DNA of 64,000 nucleotides from Podospora comata (lineage: Eukaryota; Ascomycota; Sordariomycetes; Sordariales; Podosporaceae). Position 1 is the stretch's first letter, and the number at the start of each line of letters is the position of its first letter. A model generated the notes under the pieces. The model was not told the DNA's origin. It saw nothing but the letters and a program-made list of their open reading frames with translations, and did no database searches. The stretch spans positions 372,001 through 436,000 of the forward strand of contig CP071494.1 of NCBI GenBank assembly GCA_017354895.1. The letters are read 5' to 3'. Of the stretch, positions 33,698-46,054 are shown one piece after another. Both the position numbers and the translations under genes were made by a program.

Positions 33698-35263
33698 CTA
33701 TGGATTCAGCTGGACGTAGTTGCCTAACGACACAATAGGGTTAGCTGCGAACACTCAAGTCGGTCCTTGGATGGACATAGAAACGTACCAGGAAATTGCC
33801 CTTGCTTCCCATGAATCTTGCCGGTCCACCATTCATTCTCATTATTGGTTCTTGATACAATCTCAATCACGTCGCCCGCCCGGAAACTGAGATCGCCCTC
33901 AGCCTGCGCCGAATAATCATAGAGTGCCGTTACCGTTTCCACCTTGGCCACCGAGGCGCCGGCAAGATTCTTTGGCTTGGGCTTGGGCGGTGGGGGCTTC
34001 GACTTGGCTGCGGCAGCCAGCGACATTGGGCTTTTTTGCGCTGGCGAAATCATGGCAGGAGAGACGGGAGCAGAAGAATATGGAGGGGGTGGTTGTTCGC
34101 CACCGTCATTTTCCCGAGATCGCCATGTTGGCCGTAGAGAGGATACTGCAGGCGCTTTGTTTGCGGAGGCTTCACCATTTGTCGCCGCATAAGGGAAGGG
34201 CGAGGGCGAGGGCGCAGATGTCGAGGCTGAAGCTGATGGTGCTGCTGGGAGCAAGCCCACTGCTGCTGGCTTTGCCGCGATGGCTGGTCGCGGAGGCCCA
34301 TACTTGGGTGGCCGCCTTTGACCAGTCGTCTTGAACTTGACAATAGAGAGTGCCTCAGCTCGCTCTTGGACGTCGCCACGTTTCGCAAGGAAAGCCTCCT
34401 CGACGTCCAGTGTCAGGTCGAAGTATCCTATGTCGACACGCTGCATGCGTTCGTGGAGAGTGTAAAAGATGTTGAGCTGCATGTAGTAGAAAGACTGGAA
34501 CAGAGGCTGGATGAAATCGCGCTCGAGCGCAAAGAGCTTGGGGAGCTCGTCTTTGAGCAGATCGTTGAAGTAGTTAAATTCCTGGGTCGACTGCTCGACG
34601 TCATTCTCAGCCTTCCACATGGCCTTCTCGTCCTTGGCCGACCTTTCCTTCTTTTCCTGGAGCTTCTTGAGGGTGGTGCGGTGTCGGTCGTAGTCCAACT
34701 TCTTGTGCTCGCGCTTGGTTGCTGTTTTTCGAATGGCCTTGATCACATCCATGAGTTCCTGCGCCGGTCTGACAACCCGCGTGTCAATCATCTCCAGCTC
34801 GGGGGCCAGAGTCTCCTGCAAGTCCCGTACAACGGCCTCATACTCCTCGCACGCCCGGATGCCGTCCAAGTTCTCTTGCGCAATCAACGAGTCAGGATCC
34901 GACATGCGGCCACTAATGGGCTTGTAGATCTCGGTCATTGCTTTGGAAAACTCGATCTGGTGGTTGAGCATGCCGTTGATGGCCTCGAAGTACTTTTTGC
35001 TTTCATCGTGAAGGTTCTTGGTCTCGGCCTCAAGTTCTTGGAATCGTCGTTCGGCATCGATGTAGACGGGGTCTTTGGTGTTCTCGCCGACATTGAACTT
35101 TGCCTTGAATTGTTGGGGGGCCTAAATCAACACAGAAACACAGGAGTCAGCATCATACTCCCCCTCCTCCTTCATCACCACAAGAGCTCTCCTCGAAGAA
35201 ACATGGAGGCTGCGGGGCAGAACCTACTCGAATAAGGCCCTTCTGGAAACCCCTGAAACTCAT
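33698..35263 (-). CDS. RVS167: BAR and SH3 domain protein, Rvs167/Hob1-like amphiphysin
   Basis: Three exons, 35228-35263, 33789-35121 and 33698-33723, giving 464 residues. It starts MSFRGFQKGLIRAPQQFKAKFNVGE, the usual amphipathic N-terminal helix of fungal amphiphysins. The BAR domain covers about 13-245: VYIDAERRFQELEAETKNLHDESKKYFEAINGMLNHQIEFSKAM, and DYDRHRTTLKKLQEKKERSAKDEKAMWKAENDVEQSTQEFNYFNDLLKDELPKLF. A Pro/Ala/Ser-rich linker follows (about 250-400), then a C-terminal SH3 domain, TALYDYSAQAEGDLSFRAGDVIEIV, EWWTGKIHGKQGQFPGNYVQLNP, completed by the 26-bp last exon. In yeast Rvs167 (with Rvs161) binds curved membranes at endocytic sites and drives vesicle scission at actin patches. 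All elements of the family are present, so the call is firm. Confidence 0.94.
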
Positions 35264-36075
35264 TCTTAGTTACTGTTAATTTGTTGTCTCGTTCGATAAG
35301 GTCTGATCGGGGCTAAGAGTGCTGTTAGAAGCAATACGGAGCGTCGCCGGCGTTGTGAGAGTTGAGAATGGGAAGAGTAAGCTTGGCGGCTGTGTCGACA
35401 AAGGTTGGTTGTGATTGATGATGGCTCTCGGGAGACGGATGATGACGATGGCCCGGGGGCTCAGCGGGCGTCACTCCAGCTCCTTGGCAGATGAAATCCA
35501 ATGAAAGACGGGCCAAGTGGGCGCTGCAACGGCACCGAAACCCGATTTCAGGCCTCTCGCCAAGCCAAGGATGCCCTAATTTGGTTTGTCACTGCCCGCC
35601 GGGGATTACGGTCAGGATTATGTATTAGTGGGCCCGGTGGTGATACCCAAAAGAAAATGATATCAGATAGTTTATTGGAGGCCTTCAGTTCGAGATAGGT
35701 AGCTGCACTATGTACGCAGTAGAGGTGTCAAAGGGACAGACAGAACCGGCAGCGCAGCTAAAGAGACACCTGCCCCACCCGGCATGCGGTTCTTCTGCGA
35801 CCTTCGTCAATCCTGAAAACGTTCTCAGCTTCGTCATGCGCCACCGCCGTGACCGGCAGAATGCGGGGCAGCGCCGTGCAACAGCCACAGAGCGAACAAA
35901 GCGTGGGGAAAGGTCTTCGCTGATTGGCCACATGATTATCAATCGGAAAGACTGCCGCCCAGCATTTGGGTTATCCATGGGGCATGGAGAATGCGCAAAA
36001 TCGGAGCTCCGTCCCGCCCACCGAAAAGGAAACTTTTCTTCCCCTACATCTCGCACAACTTTTTTTTCTCGTACC
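35264..36075. promoter_or_regulatory. Divergent RVS167/NFS1 promoter with two CCAAT boxes
   Basis: 812 bp between outward-pointing starts. A CCAAT box reads on the plus strand at 35498-35502 and another on the minus strand at 35923-35927 (ATTGG on plus), about 150 bp before the NFS1 start. CCAAT boxes bind the fungal Hap/CBC complex, which governs respiratory and iron-related genes; a role for NFS1 is inference. I could not fit the full HapX-extended motif. Confidence 0.5.
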
Positions 36076-37877
36076 ATGGCAACTCTTGCACCATCAGCCA
36101 TCAAACAGGCATCTCGCTTGGCATCCAAGTCGGCCCTCACTGCTGCACCGCGTCATGGCCTCCAGCAGCTATCACGAGTAGCATCTGCGCCTGTCCAGCG
36201 CACTGCTGGCAAGAAGAGGAGCTATGTGACCGAGTCGAAGCGGGATAACGCCCAGGTCCAAACCGAAACCGCCATCCGTCTCGACAGGAAGGAGCTGGAG
36301 AAATCCGGGCTCACCATCACCTCCGAGAATGGCTCGACAGAGCATGTCAGCCCAATGGCTGGTAGGTCTTTTCCCATTACGACTCGATATCTCGGCTCTA
36401 GCATGCTAACTTTGAGCTCGCAGATGTCCTGAAGGCGGCGACCATAATGGATGAAGGCCAACGGCCCATCTATATGGATATGCAGGCCACAACTCCACTG
36501 GACCCCCGCGTGCTTGATGCCATGATGCCCTACTACACAGGCTTTTATGGCAACCCACATTCCAGGACGCACGCGTACGGATGGGAGAGCGAGAAGGCGG
36601 TCGAAGATGCGAGACAACATATTGCCAGCCTTATTGGGGCCGATCCCAAGGAAATCATTTTCACCAGCGGAGCCACGGAAAGCAACAATATGAGCATCAA
36701 GGGTGTCGCCAGGTTTTTCGGCAGGTCCGGCAAGAAGAAGCACATCATTACCAGTCAGACCGAGCACAAGTGTGTGCTTGATAGCTGCAGGCATCTCCAA
36801 GACGAAGGGTTTGAGGTGACATATCTTCCCGTCGAGTCCAGCGGTCTCATCAACCTTGACAAACTGAAGGCCGCCATCCGCCCCGACACAATGCTTGTCA
36901 GCATCATGTCGGTAAACAACGAGATCGGTGTCATTCAACCCATCGAGGAGATTGGCAAGATTTGCCGGGCCAACAAGGTCTTCTTCCACACAGATGCTGC
37001 TCAAGCAGTGGGCAAGATTTCTCTGGATGTCAACGCGATGAACATTGATCTGATGTCCATCTCTTCCCACAAGATCTACGGCCCCAAGGGAATTGGAGCT
37101 TGCTATGTCCGCCGGCGGCCGAGAGTGAGAATTGACCCCATCATCAGCGGTGGTGGCCAGGAGAGAGGTCTTCGTAGCGGCACGCTGGCTCCCGCCCTTG
37201 TTGTTGGGTTTGGTGAGGCGTGCCGCATCGCAAAGGAAGAAATGAAGGTATGTCTCAACTTTTTCCATGGTTCGCGTTACACATACACATCCCCTGGTTT
37301 CACCTGATGATCTGCTCATACATGCATGGCTTTCTGAAGTCCGTGACAAGACTGTACTGTTGAGAGACAGCGCCTTTTCTGATTGAAACCTTCCCTTCTT
37401 TCTCTTTTGACACAACCGAATATTTTGCTTGGGTGGAGCTAACAGGCAAAACAGTATGATTCGCAGAGAATCAAGTTCCTTTCCGACCGGTTACTCAACG
37501 GTCTCCTGTCGATGGAACACACGAGCCAGAACGGCGACCCGAACCACTTTTATCCCGGCTGCGTCAATGTCTCGTTCGCTTATGTCGAGGGTGAATCCCT
37601 GCTTATGGCGCTCAAGGACATTGCCTTGTCTTCGGGCAGTGCCTGCACCTCGGCATCGCTGGAGCCCAGCTACGTATTACGAGCCCTGGGCAACAGCGAC
37701 GAGAGTGCGCACTCCAGTATCCGGTTCGGTATCGGCCGGTTCACCACGGAGCAAGAGATCGATTACGTCCTGAAGGCGGTGACAGAGCGTGTGGGCTTCC
37801 TTCGCGAGCTGAGTCCTCTGTGGGAGCTTGTCCAGGAGGGTGTCGACCTCAACACGATTGAGTGGAGTCAGCACTAA
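36076..37877 (+). CDS. NFS1: Mitochondrial cysteine desulfurase Nfs1
   Basis: Three exons, 36076-36361, 36424-37247 and 37446-37877, giving 513 residues. Nfs1 takes sulfur from cysteine (releasing alanine) through a persulfide and supplies it to the Isu scaffold for Fe-S clusters and to tRNA thiolation. The first ~90 residues are basic and Ser/Ala-rich ([23 protein letters not shown]...), a mitochondrial targeting sequence. The class V PLP core is complete: [80 protein letters not shown], the PLP lysine K312 in [24 protein letters not shown], and the active-site cysteine C437 in [21 protein letters not shown]. It ends with the Isu-binding tail [21 protein letters not shown]. The start is chosen for the targeting signal; an in-frame extension upstream to 35710 is not protein-like. 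Confidence 0.97.
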
Positions 37878-39889
37878 GCATGAAGCGGCTGTTTTCTTGC
37901 GTTGGAAATTGTTCATTTGGGCGGACTGGGAGTGTAAAAGCAACAGCAGCCACCACAACACCTGTATAATACGTGTATCTACCTACTGCGCAGAATGATA
38001 CCACGGGGAGCTAACAGCACCCTCACGATGAAATGACTACCTATTACTGGTCCCGAGTTGAGCTTGACTTTGCTGCGTTCCCCTTTGCTGCGACTTGTGT
38101 TTTGACTGGGCGATCTCCCCTTGCTATTCGGTCCTTTGAGAGTTGATCGCTGACCCAAGGCGTCGAATGACCAGATTTCTCACAGGACAGACTTGACGAC
38201 ATGAACATGTATCGTCGTATATGGGATGGAAGTTGGCTGCTTAATATCCGACCTTATCTTCTTTGTGTGTTCTCGCCCCCGTCGAGATGGTTCTAGATTG
38301 TAGTCACTCTCGCACGCCCGTAGTTTGTTCAAATTAGAAGCACGACTGGTCGCGATTGCTGGATAGCCTGGGAGTGGGGTGGCGTTGACATGGTCTTGAT
38401 GATGTTGAATGCTCATCGCGAAACATTTGGGTGGTGGTAGTGTTGTTGTTTTACGGGGGGCGGAACGTGTGTGGCTCAGACTGGACGTCCTTTGTGGCTA
38501 ATCCACGTAGTGGTCAGGCGTTGTATGTATAGAGCTGGCGTATAGAATTGTAAAGTTATCGTGGACGGCAAAGAAGGCATGCAGGGTAGGTTGCCGGTGT
38601 GCCGAGCGAGATGGTTGCACAGAAAAACCTACTACGAATTGTGTAAATGCAGGTCAGCCTTGGGAGTGATTTGGCTAGGTGCAGTTACTGTGTACACGCC
38701 GCTATCGTACAGTATGCATCGGAGAGAACTGCACTCATACCCTCAGCTGGGCCCGTATACTGGGTTTCACAGGGAAGAAGTGAGCCTGAGGATTATGGGA
38801 TCGGGGTGGTGTTGGGTGGCTGTTACGGGGCGAGTGTGGAGATGCAGGGCATATGGAATAGACAGCTTTTAGGAAGAATGATGATTGAGTGTGATTTTGC
38901 GTCGTGTTCTCACGCCGGTGTGGTTGCCGGGAGGCCGGGATGAACCGGAAATAGGGACTGGGCATATATTCTTTACGATGTGTGATTTGCTTAGTTCCGC
39001 CGTGTCGGGTCGATCTGAGGGGCGCTGCTCGGGAACGGTAGCCATTTGTGAGGTTTCGAGATGAACAACTTTCCTCTGGGTACGGATTCAAGAAGAAATC
39101 AAATTATATTCCCGGCAGGAGGCCTGTTGGTGTTGATCAGCGCGTGAGGTGAAATTCAGCCTTTTTTTCGTCTTTATGGTGGAGAGCTGGAAATCATGTT
39201 AAATCTATGGGCCGATTGGTAGGACAGATTTACACCATGGGGTTTCTATCGGTAAAGTACTTTCGTAATTGTATAGCCAGACTGCTCGAAGTAGTGGATA
39301 CCTGAATTGTCAGATAAACTGTAGATGGCCAGCTCCTAAACACCCACTGTGCTTCACTGATGTCCTGAAGCTGGGCTAAAATCGTGTACCTATCCTACAA
39401 CATAATTTCATATGCAGGCAACAACGGCAAACTGAGAGAATGCGGCGGATGCATGCGCAATCAATTTGAACCATGTGAGGATGAGAGCATCAGTACAGTC
39501 TCATTTCTGATTTAGGAGCTTCTGAGCTGCGAGACAGATCTGATAGGGCTGAAGCTGGTAGGGTCTACGGGCGCGCTAACGAACAGGCGGGGTGCGCGCT
39601 ATGATGTCACCGCCCGTCCCATGACCCCAATGACATCACTCGCAACCTGAAACACCAAGAACAACATCGTGGACGGCGGAAGGAACTGCTCAGAGAAAGG
39701 CAATGACGTGCAGCTACCAGTAGCTTCGGACCTGGTTTTGTTCTTGACGTCTGCAAAATATAAGACAGGCTTTTTCTCACCAACAACTCTTCTCTCTCCA
39801 TCAACCAAACACCTTGAACAGCAATCAATACCTTTGAAGACAAACAACACTCTCAACTTCAACTATCTCCATCGCAAATATCAAACAAC
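37878..39889. other. Long intergenic region upstream of the CsbD-like gene
   Basis: 2.0 kb with only short scattered ORFs (up to about 118 codons) and no recognised domain, tRNA or repeat. The right end is the CsbD-like gene's promoter, including its TATA element. Confidence 0.45.
39759..39763 (+). promoter_or_regulatory. TATA-like element of the CsbD-like gene
   Basis: TATAA lies 127 bp before the start codon at 39890, followed by a CT- and CA-rich leader. The spacing fits a core promoter of a stress-inducible fungal gene. This is position-based inference only. Confidence 0.45.
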
Positions 39890-40491
39890 ATGTCTACCGA
39901 TAACACTTCCACTCTCAAGTCCTACGTCGACTCCGCTACCGGAGCCGTCCAGAACGCTGTCGGTTCCATCATTGGCAGCAACGGCGATCAGGTCGAAGGA
40001 CAAGCCAAGAAGGAGAAGGCTCAGGCTGAGTACGATGCCTCGCATGCCACAGCCAAACTCCCCGGCTTCACAGCTTCTTCGTCCGGCGCCGTGACCAAGG
40101 ACCATCCCGATCGCAATGCCGGTTCATACAACCAGACTGCCGGTGCTGCTAAGGAATTTGTCGGAGGAGTGCTCGGCAATGAGGTATGTTCCTAAAATAA
40201 AGGTTGTCTCGCTCGTCACTATGAAGGGGTGCTGATCAGTGTCTGCAGAGCCTTAAGCAGTCCGGCCGCGAGCAGAACCTTCAAGGTCAAGAGCAAGAAG
40301 CCAAGGGCCAAATCAGCGACTACGTTTCCGGTGCCGCCGATCGTGCTGCTGGAACCCTCGGCAGCGGTATTGCCGGCCTGACGGGTGACCGGGTCAAGCA
40401 AGCTGAATACCAGGACCAGCACGACACCGGCAAGACTCAGCAACGCGGAGCCGAACACGACATTGTCAAGCAGGCAGAGGCGAAGCAGTAA
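39890..40491 (+). CDS. CsbD-like stress-response protein
   Basis: Two exons, 39890-40183 and 40249-40491 (GTATGT...CAG intron), giving 178 residues. It is hydrophilic and lacks aromatic-rich core segments. It has two repeats of a CsbD-like unit: QNAVGSIIGSNGDQVEGQAKKEKAQAEYDAS and DRAAGTLGSGIAGLTGDRVKQAEYQDQHDTG, each ending in an acidic/amide helix. A further block, AAKEFVGGVLGNESLKQSGREQNLQGQEQEAKGQISDYVSG, overlaps the intron. CsbD is a small bacterial general-stress protein; fungal relatives, often described as mismatched-base-pair or conidiation-related, are strongly induced in conidia or on starvation. The molecular role is unknown. Both the family call and gene model are good. Confidence 0.88.
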
Positions 40492-43189
40492 ATCATGATT
40501 TGGGGAGAAGCAGGCGTTTTCATTGCATGGAATTCGGAAATAGCATGAACCGGTTGATGATACCCTAGGAGAGTGAACCGGATGTTGAATGCAGGTGGCA
40601 TTCCTAAAATTTTTGATTTCGCAGACCCTCGTGATTGTTGCTATTTTTGTTGCTTTCCCAAAGACATGTGCCTGGCGCGAGGTAGAGATCTCCGATCTGG
40701 AAACCTTTCAAGTTGGGGAACACCCAAGAGCCAAGAGTTCTTCCCGCATGTGAAGTTGCTGCATTGCCGCAAAGTACCCGAAATTGTGTGCTTGTCGTGT
40801 GCTCAAATTTCAGGCAGTAAAATCATCAAGGACCATGAACAGCCTCCTTGCGAGGCAGCTTCATTTCAAGCGAGTCTAGGGTCCTATGCTTTCCCATTGT
40901 GTCTGAGGACTCTTTCCACACCAAAGAACAGGTGAGGAATTGAGCCAGGAACGAATTACCCTGGTGTCAATGCTTTTCAGCTGGACCAGTCAGGAAGGTC
41001 ACAAAGAGACCATCGCAAAGTTCAAGAGTTCCAACTTGGGTAACCTGCATCGTTGGAAGTTTAGTTATCTTCATTGGCCTAAACATAACGGCCTATCGAG
41101 AAGGCTGGAGATTTGTGAGAGCCTAATCCAGTCAGCTTTCCAAGCATATTGTTCACTACACCGGAGGAAGAAAATACGATACTTCGGTGAAGTTTTAGTG
41201 GAGCATCACCGGGCACCCCATATTTTTGGTGTCCGTCCCCCCCACGTTCCCAAGCAGCACGGACCGTATCTTCTGCGCATCGTGGGAGGTATCCCATATT
41301 GAGATTGTCCATTTTAACTGGCCATGGATTTCCGCCGCTTACATTACAAACCGGACCGTTAGGTATGTTTTTTGGCCGGCAACGACGATTTGTCAACCGC
41401 ATTGGATGCTAGTCAGGCGTATAGAAGACGCAGCTTTGCTGGGCTAGGTACGAGGTAGTGCCTCAGGCTCCAGAACAAGGCCCAGAGGCAAGGCTTTATC
41501 CACAAGGGAAACAGTCCTGGCTGCGAAAATTGGCCCCCAAAGTCTGCCTAGCCTTTGGGGAGTGCCAATCTCCAGGTCTTTTGCCGTGGGTAGGTACCTG
41601 TACAGTGTTCTAAAAAAGGATACATTCTGCAGCGGCATTCTTCTAGCCTTCGGTTCTTGATTGAAGCTGTGGTGGGGGTTGTTGTTCGCTGTCTTCCTTG
41701 CAGTGTGCGTCGCGTTGCTGCCATTTTGGGCAATTAAAGCTGGGCTTGGCATGAAATGCTCATTTGATTGGTCCAGCTGGTTTGTCTTTTGGTACTTTTC
41801 AACGTCAAGTGCTCCGACACCCTTCTCGATTGCGCTTTCCACTCAAGCAGTAGGTATCTTTTCTGGAGCAAGGAGGCAGCGAAATGCTCGTAGGAACCAC
41901 GATTCAATTTGGAACCTCTCTTGCTCATCGATTTTACTAGGTCCGGTTTCTTCTACACCACGACCTAGGCTTGGTTCATGTGCCTCCAACGGACCAGTAG
42001 ATACATTCATATGGACTTATTGGGATAGCCAGTCGCTACAGAGATGTCTACAAATACCAGGTTCTTGCACCACATTTTGGTCCTCGATTCAGATGAGCCG
42101 TTTCCTTCCCTTCATCCTCTCCCGCAGGCCCGATGCCGTGTGACCATATGCTGACTGCCTCGCCTAGCCGTGAACAAGCCCCTTTGCTGCCGTTTCGCTA
42201 CGTTGTACGGTTCCTGGCGACCCATTTCAAGACCTCCCATCGACCTAGCTGTTCACACACGACTTTCCTGGCTGTCCAGGATTTTTTTCGAAGCTTATCT
42301 CATTGTACTCGTCTTAATGGGAGTCAAGACCATCATTTCTTGAAATCACTCTGTTCTCCGCACCATGGCCCCCAACCCTTCCAAATCTCTTTGGAAGCTG
42401 CTTGCACCACTTCCACTGGGAACGACTAACTATGATCCAGCTATCGAATCAGAAACCAGGACGCTAGTATCCAGCTTTCCGAATTTCAGGTATTTTCTCA
42501 TTTACCAGTCAGGCGTTGCCTCCCACATCACCCTGCCTCTCATCGCCCTCCAATACCACACAAGGTGTGGTGTCAATCCGTATATGTAAGCTTGCACAGT
42601 GATCAACTGCTTGCTAATTTCACCCCCTTGCGTATACCTTCTCATGGTCCCGAACCTATGGCTTCACGGTGTAATGTCGAGATGGTGGGTTACATGGGGC
42701 TCGGAAGCAAATAGTCGGGACTACAAATCCATATCCGCCTACCTCCAATTCCTTACTCCCCCTGGAAGGGGTTTTGGTGCCTCATGCTTGCTTCTGGGTT
42801 ATGCAAAGAACCTAAGCCGCACTCAACTCACGAAGCGCAAAGTGTGTTTCCTGGTTGCCTTGCTCTGGGTACCTCTTTATGGCTATCCGTTCGGGTGTTC
42901 TGTTTTGGCAACCACTGGTGATGGGGTCAAGATTTACAACTGCGACCATTACACCATCAATATCTGGACTTGAGGCTGAGTCATTGGGTATCGTCACTGA
43001 GTGGTGACCGAACTCGTAGCTACATGTCTTCAGATAAGTTATATACTCTTAGTCTGTCCTGCCCTTCCGGTAGAAGATCTGTCTTTGCATCACCAGCAGC
43101 ATCAGCGACATACCCACCTGCATATCAAGCAACATAGCACAACCCGGTTACAATCGAGTCTACATCCACGACGTCCTTGTGCTCTAGCC
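40492..43189. other. Long gene-poor stretch with a possible orphan exon
   Basis: 2.7 kb of mixed composition. ORFs at 40573-40935, 40940-41302, 41444-41842 (minus) and 41661-42143 look accidental. One segment stands out: a Kozak-like CACCATGG at about 42361-42368 begins a protein-like reading frame (42365 onward). It is listed separately. No transposon relic is recognised. Confidence 0.4.
42365..42589 (+). pseudogene. Possible orphan or decayed gene start
   Basis: An ATG in good Kozak context opens a protein-like frame, MAPNPSKSLWKLLAPLPLGT and onward to ETRTLVSSFPNFR, followed by GTATTT (a possible donor) or by open reading to YHTR and GTGTGG. I could find no downstream exon that continues it convincingly, so it may be the first exon of an unrecognised gene or the remains of one. 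No family is recognised. Confidence 0.25.
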
Positions 43190-44258
43190 ATGAAGAACAG
43201 ATCTAGCCAACAGCCCGCAACTATGAGAGTGGCCATCGCCGGAGCTGGCGGCTTTGCCCGTATTCTCGCCCAGTACATTAGCCAAACCCACTCTGTTCTC
43301 ATTCTTTCAACTCAGGTCAGTCCAATGTCGTGTGTGGTGTTTCAGATCTTTTCCGCTAACATATCAGCAGCCCCGGCCCGAGGTGGATGAGCAATGCCCT
43401 GGTTGTCAGCTTGTCGTTGTGGACTATCAAGATATCGAGAATCTTCGGTACGCCGTTCTGGGAGCTGATATCATCATTTCGACCATCTCGGGCGCCGAGC
43501 AGCTCAATCTCATTGATGCTGCTCGTCGTGCTCGGGTTCGTCGTTTCGTCCCTTCTGAATTCGAGGGCGACATGTCACGCCGGCCGACTGACGACCCGCT
43601 GGACCGTGGCGGACAATCCGCCATTGAGATGCTGGAACAGCTCCACATGCGATACACTATTTTCTCCTGTGGCATCTTCATGGAACGCTTTGCCTCGGGA
43701 GGCTTGCAGACCTATCACATCGGGACAGGATCGGGAGTTCAGGGGCCAAGTGACTACCTTGTTGATATTCAAGGCTGCAACGCTGAGATTATCCCCAACA
43801 ACCCAAGTGGCCGGTCAGTCCGTGTTACGCTCACATCGGTATACGACGTGGCCCAATTTGTCACGGCAGCCATCGATCTCGGCATCAGCAACTGGCCGAG
43901 AGAATACCGCATGAGGGGCGAAACGATGACTGTTACTGACTTGGTTCATACATGCTCCGATGTTCGTGGGGGTTCGTATTTTCCCCTCCTTCTTTATCGT
44001 GCTTGAATACCTAAGGTACTGACCTGCCCACTAGTTCCATTCAACCTTACTGCTCGCCATTACCGTGAGGTCGAGGCCCAAGTCGAAGAACTCCGGCAGA
44101 ACGGGGATTGGGGCTACTACTACTTCTACTATCAGCGACTCCTGCAGACGGCCCTTGGAAGGTACCACGTCCATTCACCCAATCTTAACGACGATGTTCA
44201 GGTACAACCCATGTCATTTAGGGCTTGGTTGGAGAGGTTCTGGGGTGCGGCAGCCTAG
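43190..44258 (+). CDS. NmrA-like / isoflavone-reductase-like NAD(P)-binding protein
   Basis: Three exons, 43190-43315, 43371-43971 and 44035-44258, giving 316 residues. The Rossmann motif is MRVAIAGAGGFARILAQYI, with GAGGFA for dinucleotide binding. Further family blocks: VVVDYQDIENLRYAVLGADIIISTISGAEQLNLIDAARRARVRRFVPSEFEGD, which is the classic NmrA/isoflavone reductase segment, then YTIFSCGIFMERFASGGL, VRVTLTSVYDVAQFVTAAIDL, and a C-terminal YYYFYYQRLLQTALGRYHV and WLERFWGA. An internal ATG at 43223 would give 305 residues. Enzymes of this family reduce phenolic or quinone substrates, and NmrA itself is a redox-sensing regulator without activity. No adjacent biosynthetic gene is recognised, so substrate and role are open. 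Confidence 0.88.
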
Positions 44259-46054
44259 GCCTCCCGCTGAATCATGGTAGCACAATCTTCATGGTGATGT
44301 CTGGGACACCAGATTGGGCTACCAGAGGAGGCATGCTGGTGACATGCAGGAATATTGCGGCTTTTTCCTTTGTCTTAGATGTGACAAGTTCACCTGGCAT
44401 TTTCTCATTGGTGATTCTTCCCATGTTTGGCATAGATGCGAAGCTCCAGTAGCCACCGGGTTACTTTTCATCGCTGTTCAAATCATTCAAAACTACCATG
44501 TACAAGCTGGTCTCATAATAAATCACTTCTCTTCTATGTTTACCTGTCGTCGCCTGGTAACTATTGTTCTAGATCACCAAAATTCGCCGCCAACCACTTG
44601 TCACGCATAGCCCATCAGCGGGGTGGCACGGACATTTGCTACTGAAGCTCAGGTAACAGCATTGCATAGTGTAGAGAGGGTTGGAAGACGGTAGCCGCAA
44701 CTTCAGGTTAGATGGAAAAGTTCCAGGGCTTTCCCACAGAGCCTCAACAGCGGGCTGAAAAATGCGGTGGGCGGCGGCCACCAACCAAATTGTCAAGTGC
44801 TCTCACATTGAAGTTCACATGCAACCTGGAAGCCGTACAGCCAACAGCCAACTCTAGTTCGCCGGATCTGGTCCACCATGCATACATTCGTCGTAACCCA
44901 TCCATTAAGCTATCCATGCCACCGCTTTCCTCTTTCCAAGGTCAGGAATACAAATAGAGTGCGCCGTGCTCGACGGTAGTTGGACGCACAAGGATGGCAC
45001 GGCCCGGGCGACACTGAAGGACCCTGGACACCCATAGGGCTGGCCCAGCAGTGGGGATGACTGGGTAATCCCTGTCCACTGGGAATTCTATGTACAGGAC
45101 ATACGTACGTCCTCATCGTGTACGGTTCTTTTCTGGACCAAAGCAGTTTAACGCCCCATTCAACAATGTGGCTACATGATCGATGTAGGTGAAGTGCTAG
45201 GCACACTTTTCCGGGTCTGAGCGCACCTCTCTGGCTACTCACCCCATCTATCATCAACTACACTAGCAAGTACCGTAGAATGACCCGACGGGAAGCTCAC
45301 CTTACCCCCTAGATCCCCACCTTTTCGCGGCTCTTTGCCTTACACCCACTTCCAGGTCAAGAAGCATTTCGATTCCGCAATATCCAAACATCAAACAAGT
45401 CTTTTAATCCAATTCAGCACCCCTCCGTTGTAACCAAACAATATGCGAAAATAAATACAAGACCTGCACCGCGCCCCAACAGTGAATCCAAGTCCCTCCA
45501 CCATCTACCTCAATCTAACCTTACACGACATCGTCGCATCGATCGCATAATGCACAACCCATTTTTCCAGGCAAAAAGATTAGATCAGGCTGTGGGGCAA
45601 CAAGCCACCTGGGGAAAGGCACAGACGAAACAATCGGACCGGCAGTAGCCGAAGTGCAAGCAGCATGTTTGCTTGTTTCAATTTCGTTCCTTCCATCAAA
45701 GAGAGGAAAATAAACGATTCCAGAAGGAATAATTAATCAGCCAACCGGATGTGCTCCTTCTCCATTACAGGAGCTGCCTGAGGGGCACATGGGATGAAAT
45801 CTGCCCCGATTGCCAAGTTAGAGGAGTCAAACATCCGTCATCGCCAACGTCATGATATAGACACATCACGCCCGATGTGACGGTTACAGCACCAAAAGCA
45901 AACACTCGTGAAACACATCACCAGCGCCTACGATGTCATCAAATCTCTCGTCGTAAACCACACCACAAGCGCGGCTAATCACTGCCCCAGCAACCTTGCC
46001 AACCACCCCTCTTCTCAACAGGCATCGAGATAAAAGACATTGACTGGCAGTCCC
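44259..46054. other. Convergent intergenic region
   Basis: 1.8 kb between convergent genes, longer than most 3' flanks here. ORFs up to 115 codons (44910-45257, minus) show no domain. Nothing definite is seen. Confidence 0.45.

Noticed and set aside
35710-36075. In-frame upstream extension of the NFS1 reading frame
   Set aside because: The ATG at 36076 opens a clear mitochondrial targeting sequence; the extension is not protein-like and covers the promoter CCAAT box.
41444-42143. Opposed ORFs of 132 (minus) and 160 (plus) codons
   Set aside because: They overlap each other antisense, show no domain, and look like chance open frames in a gene-poor stretch.
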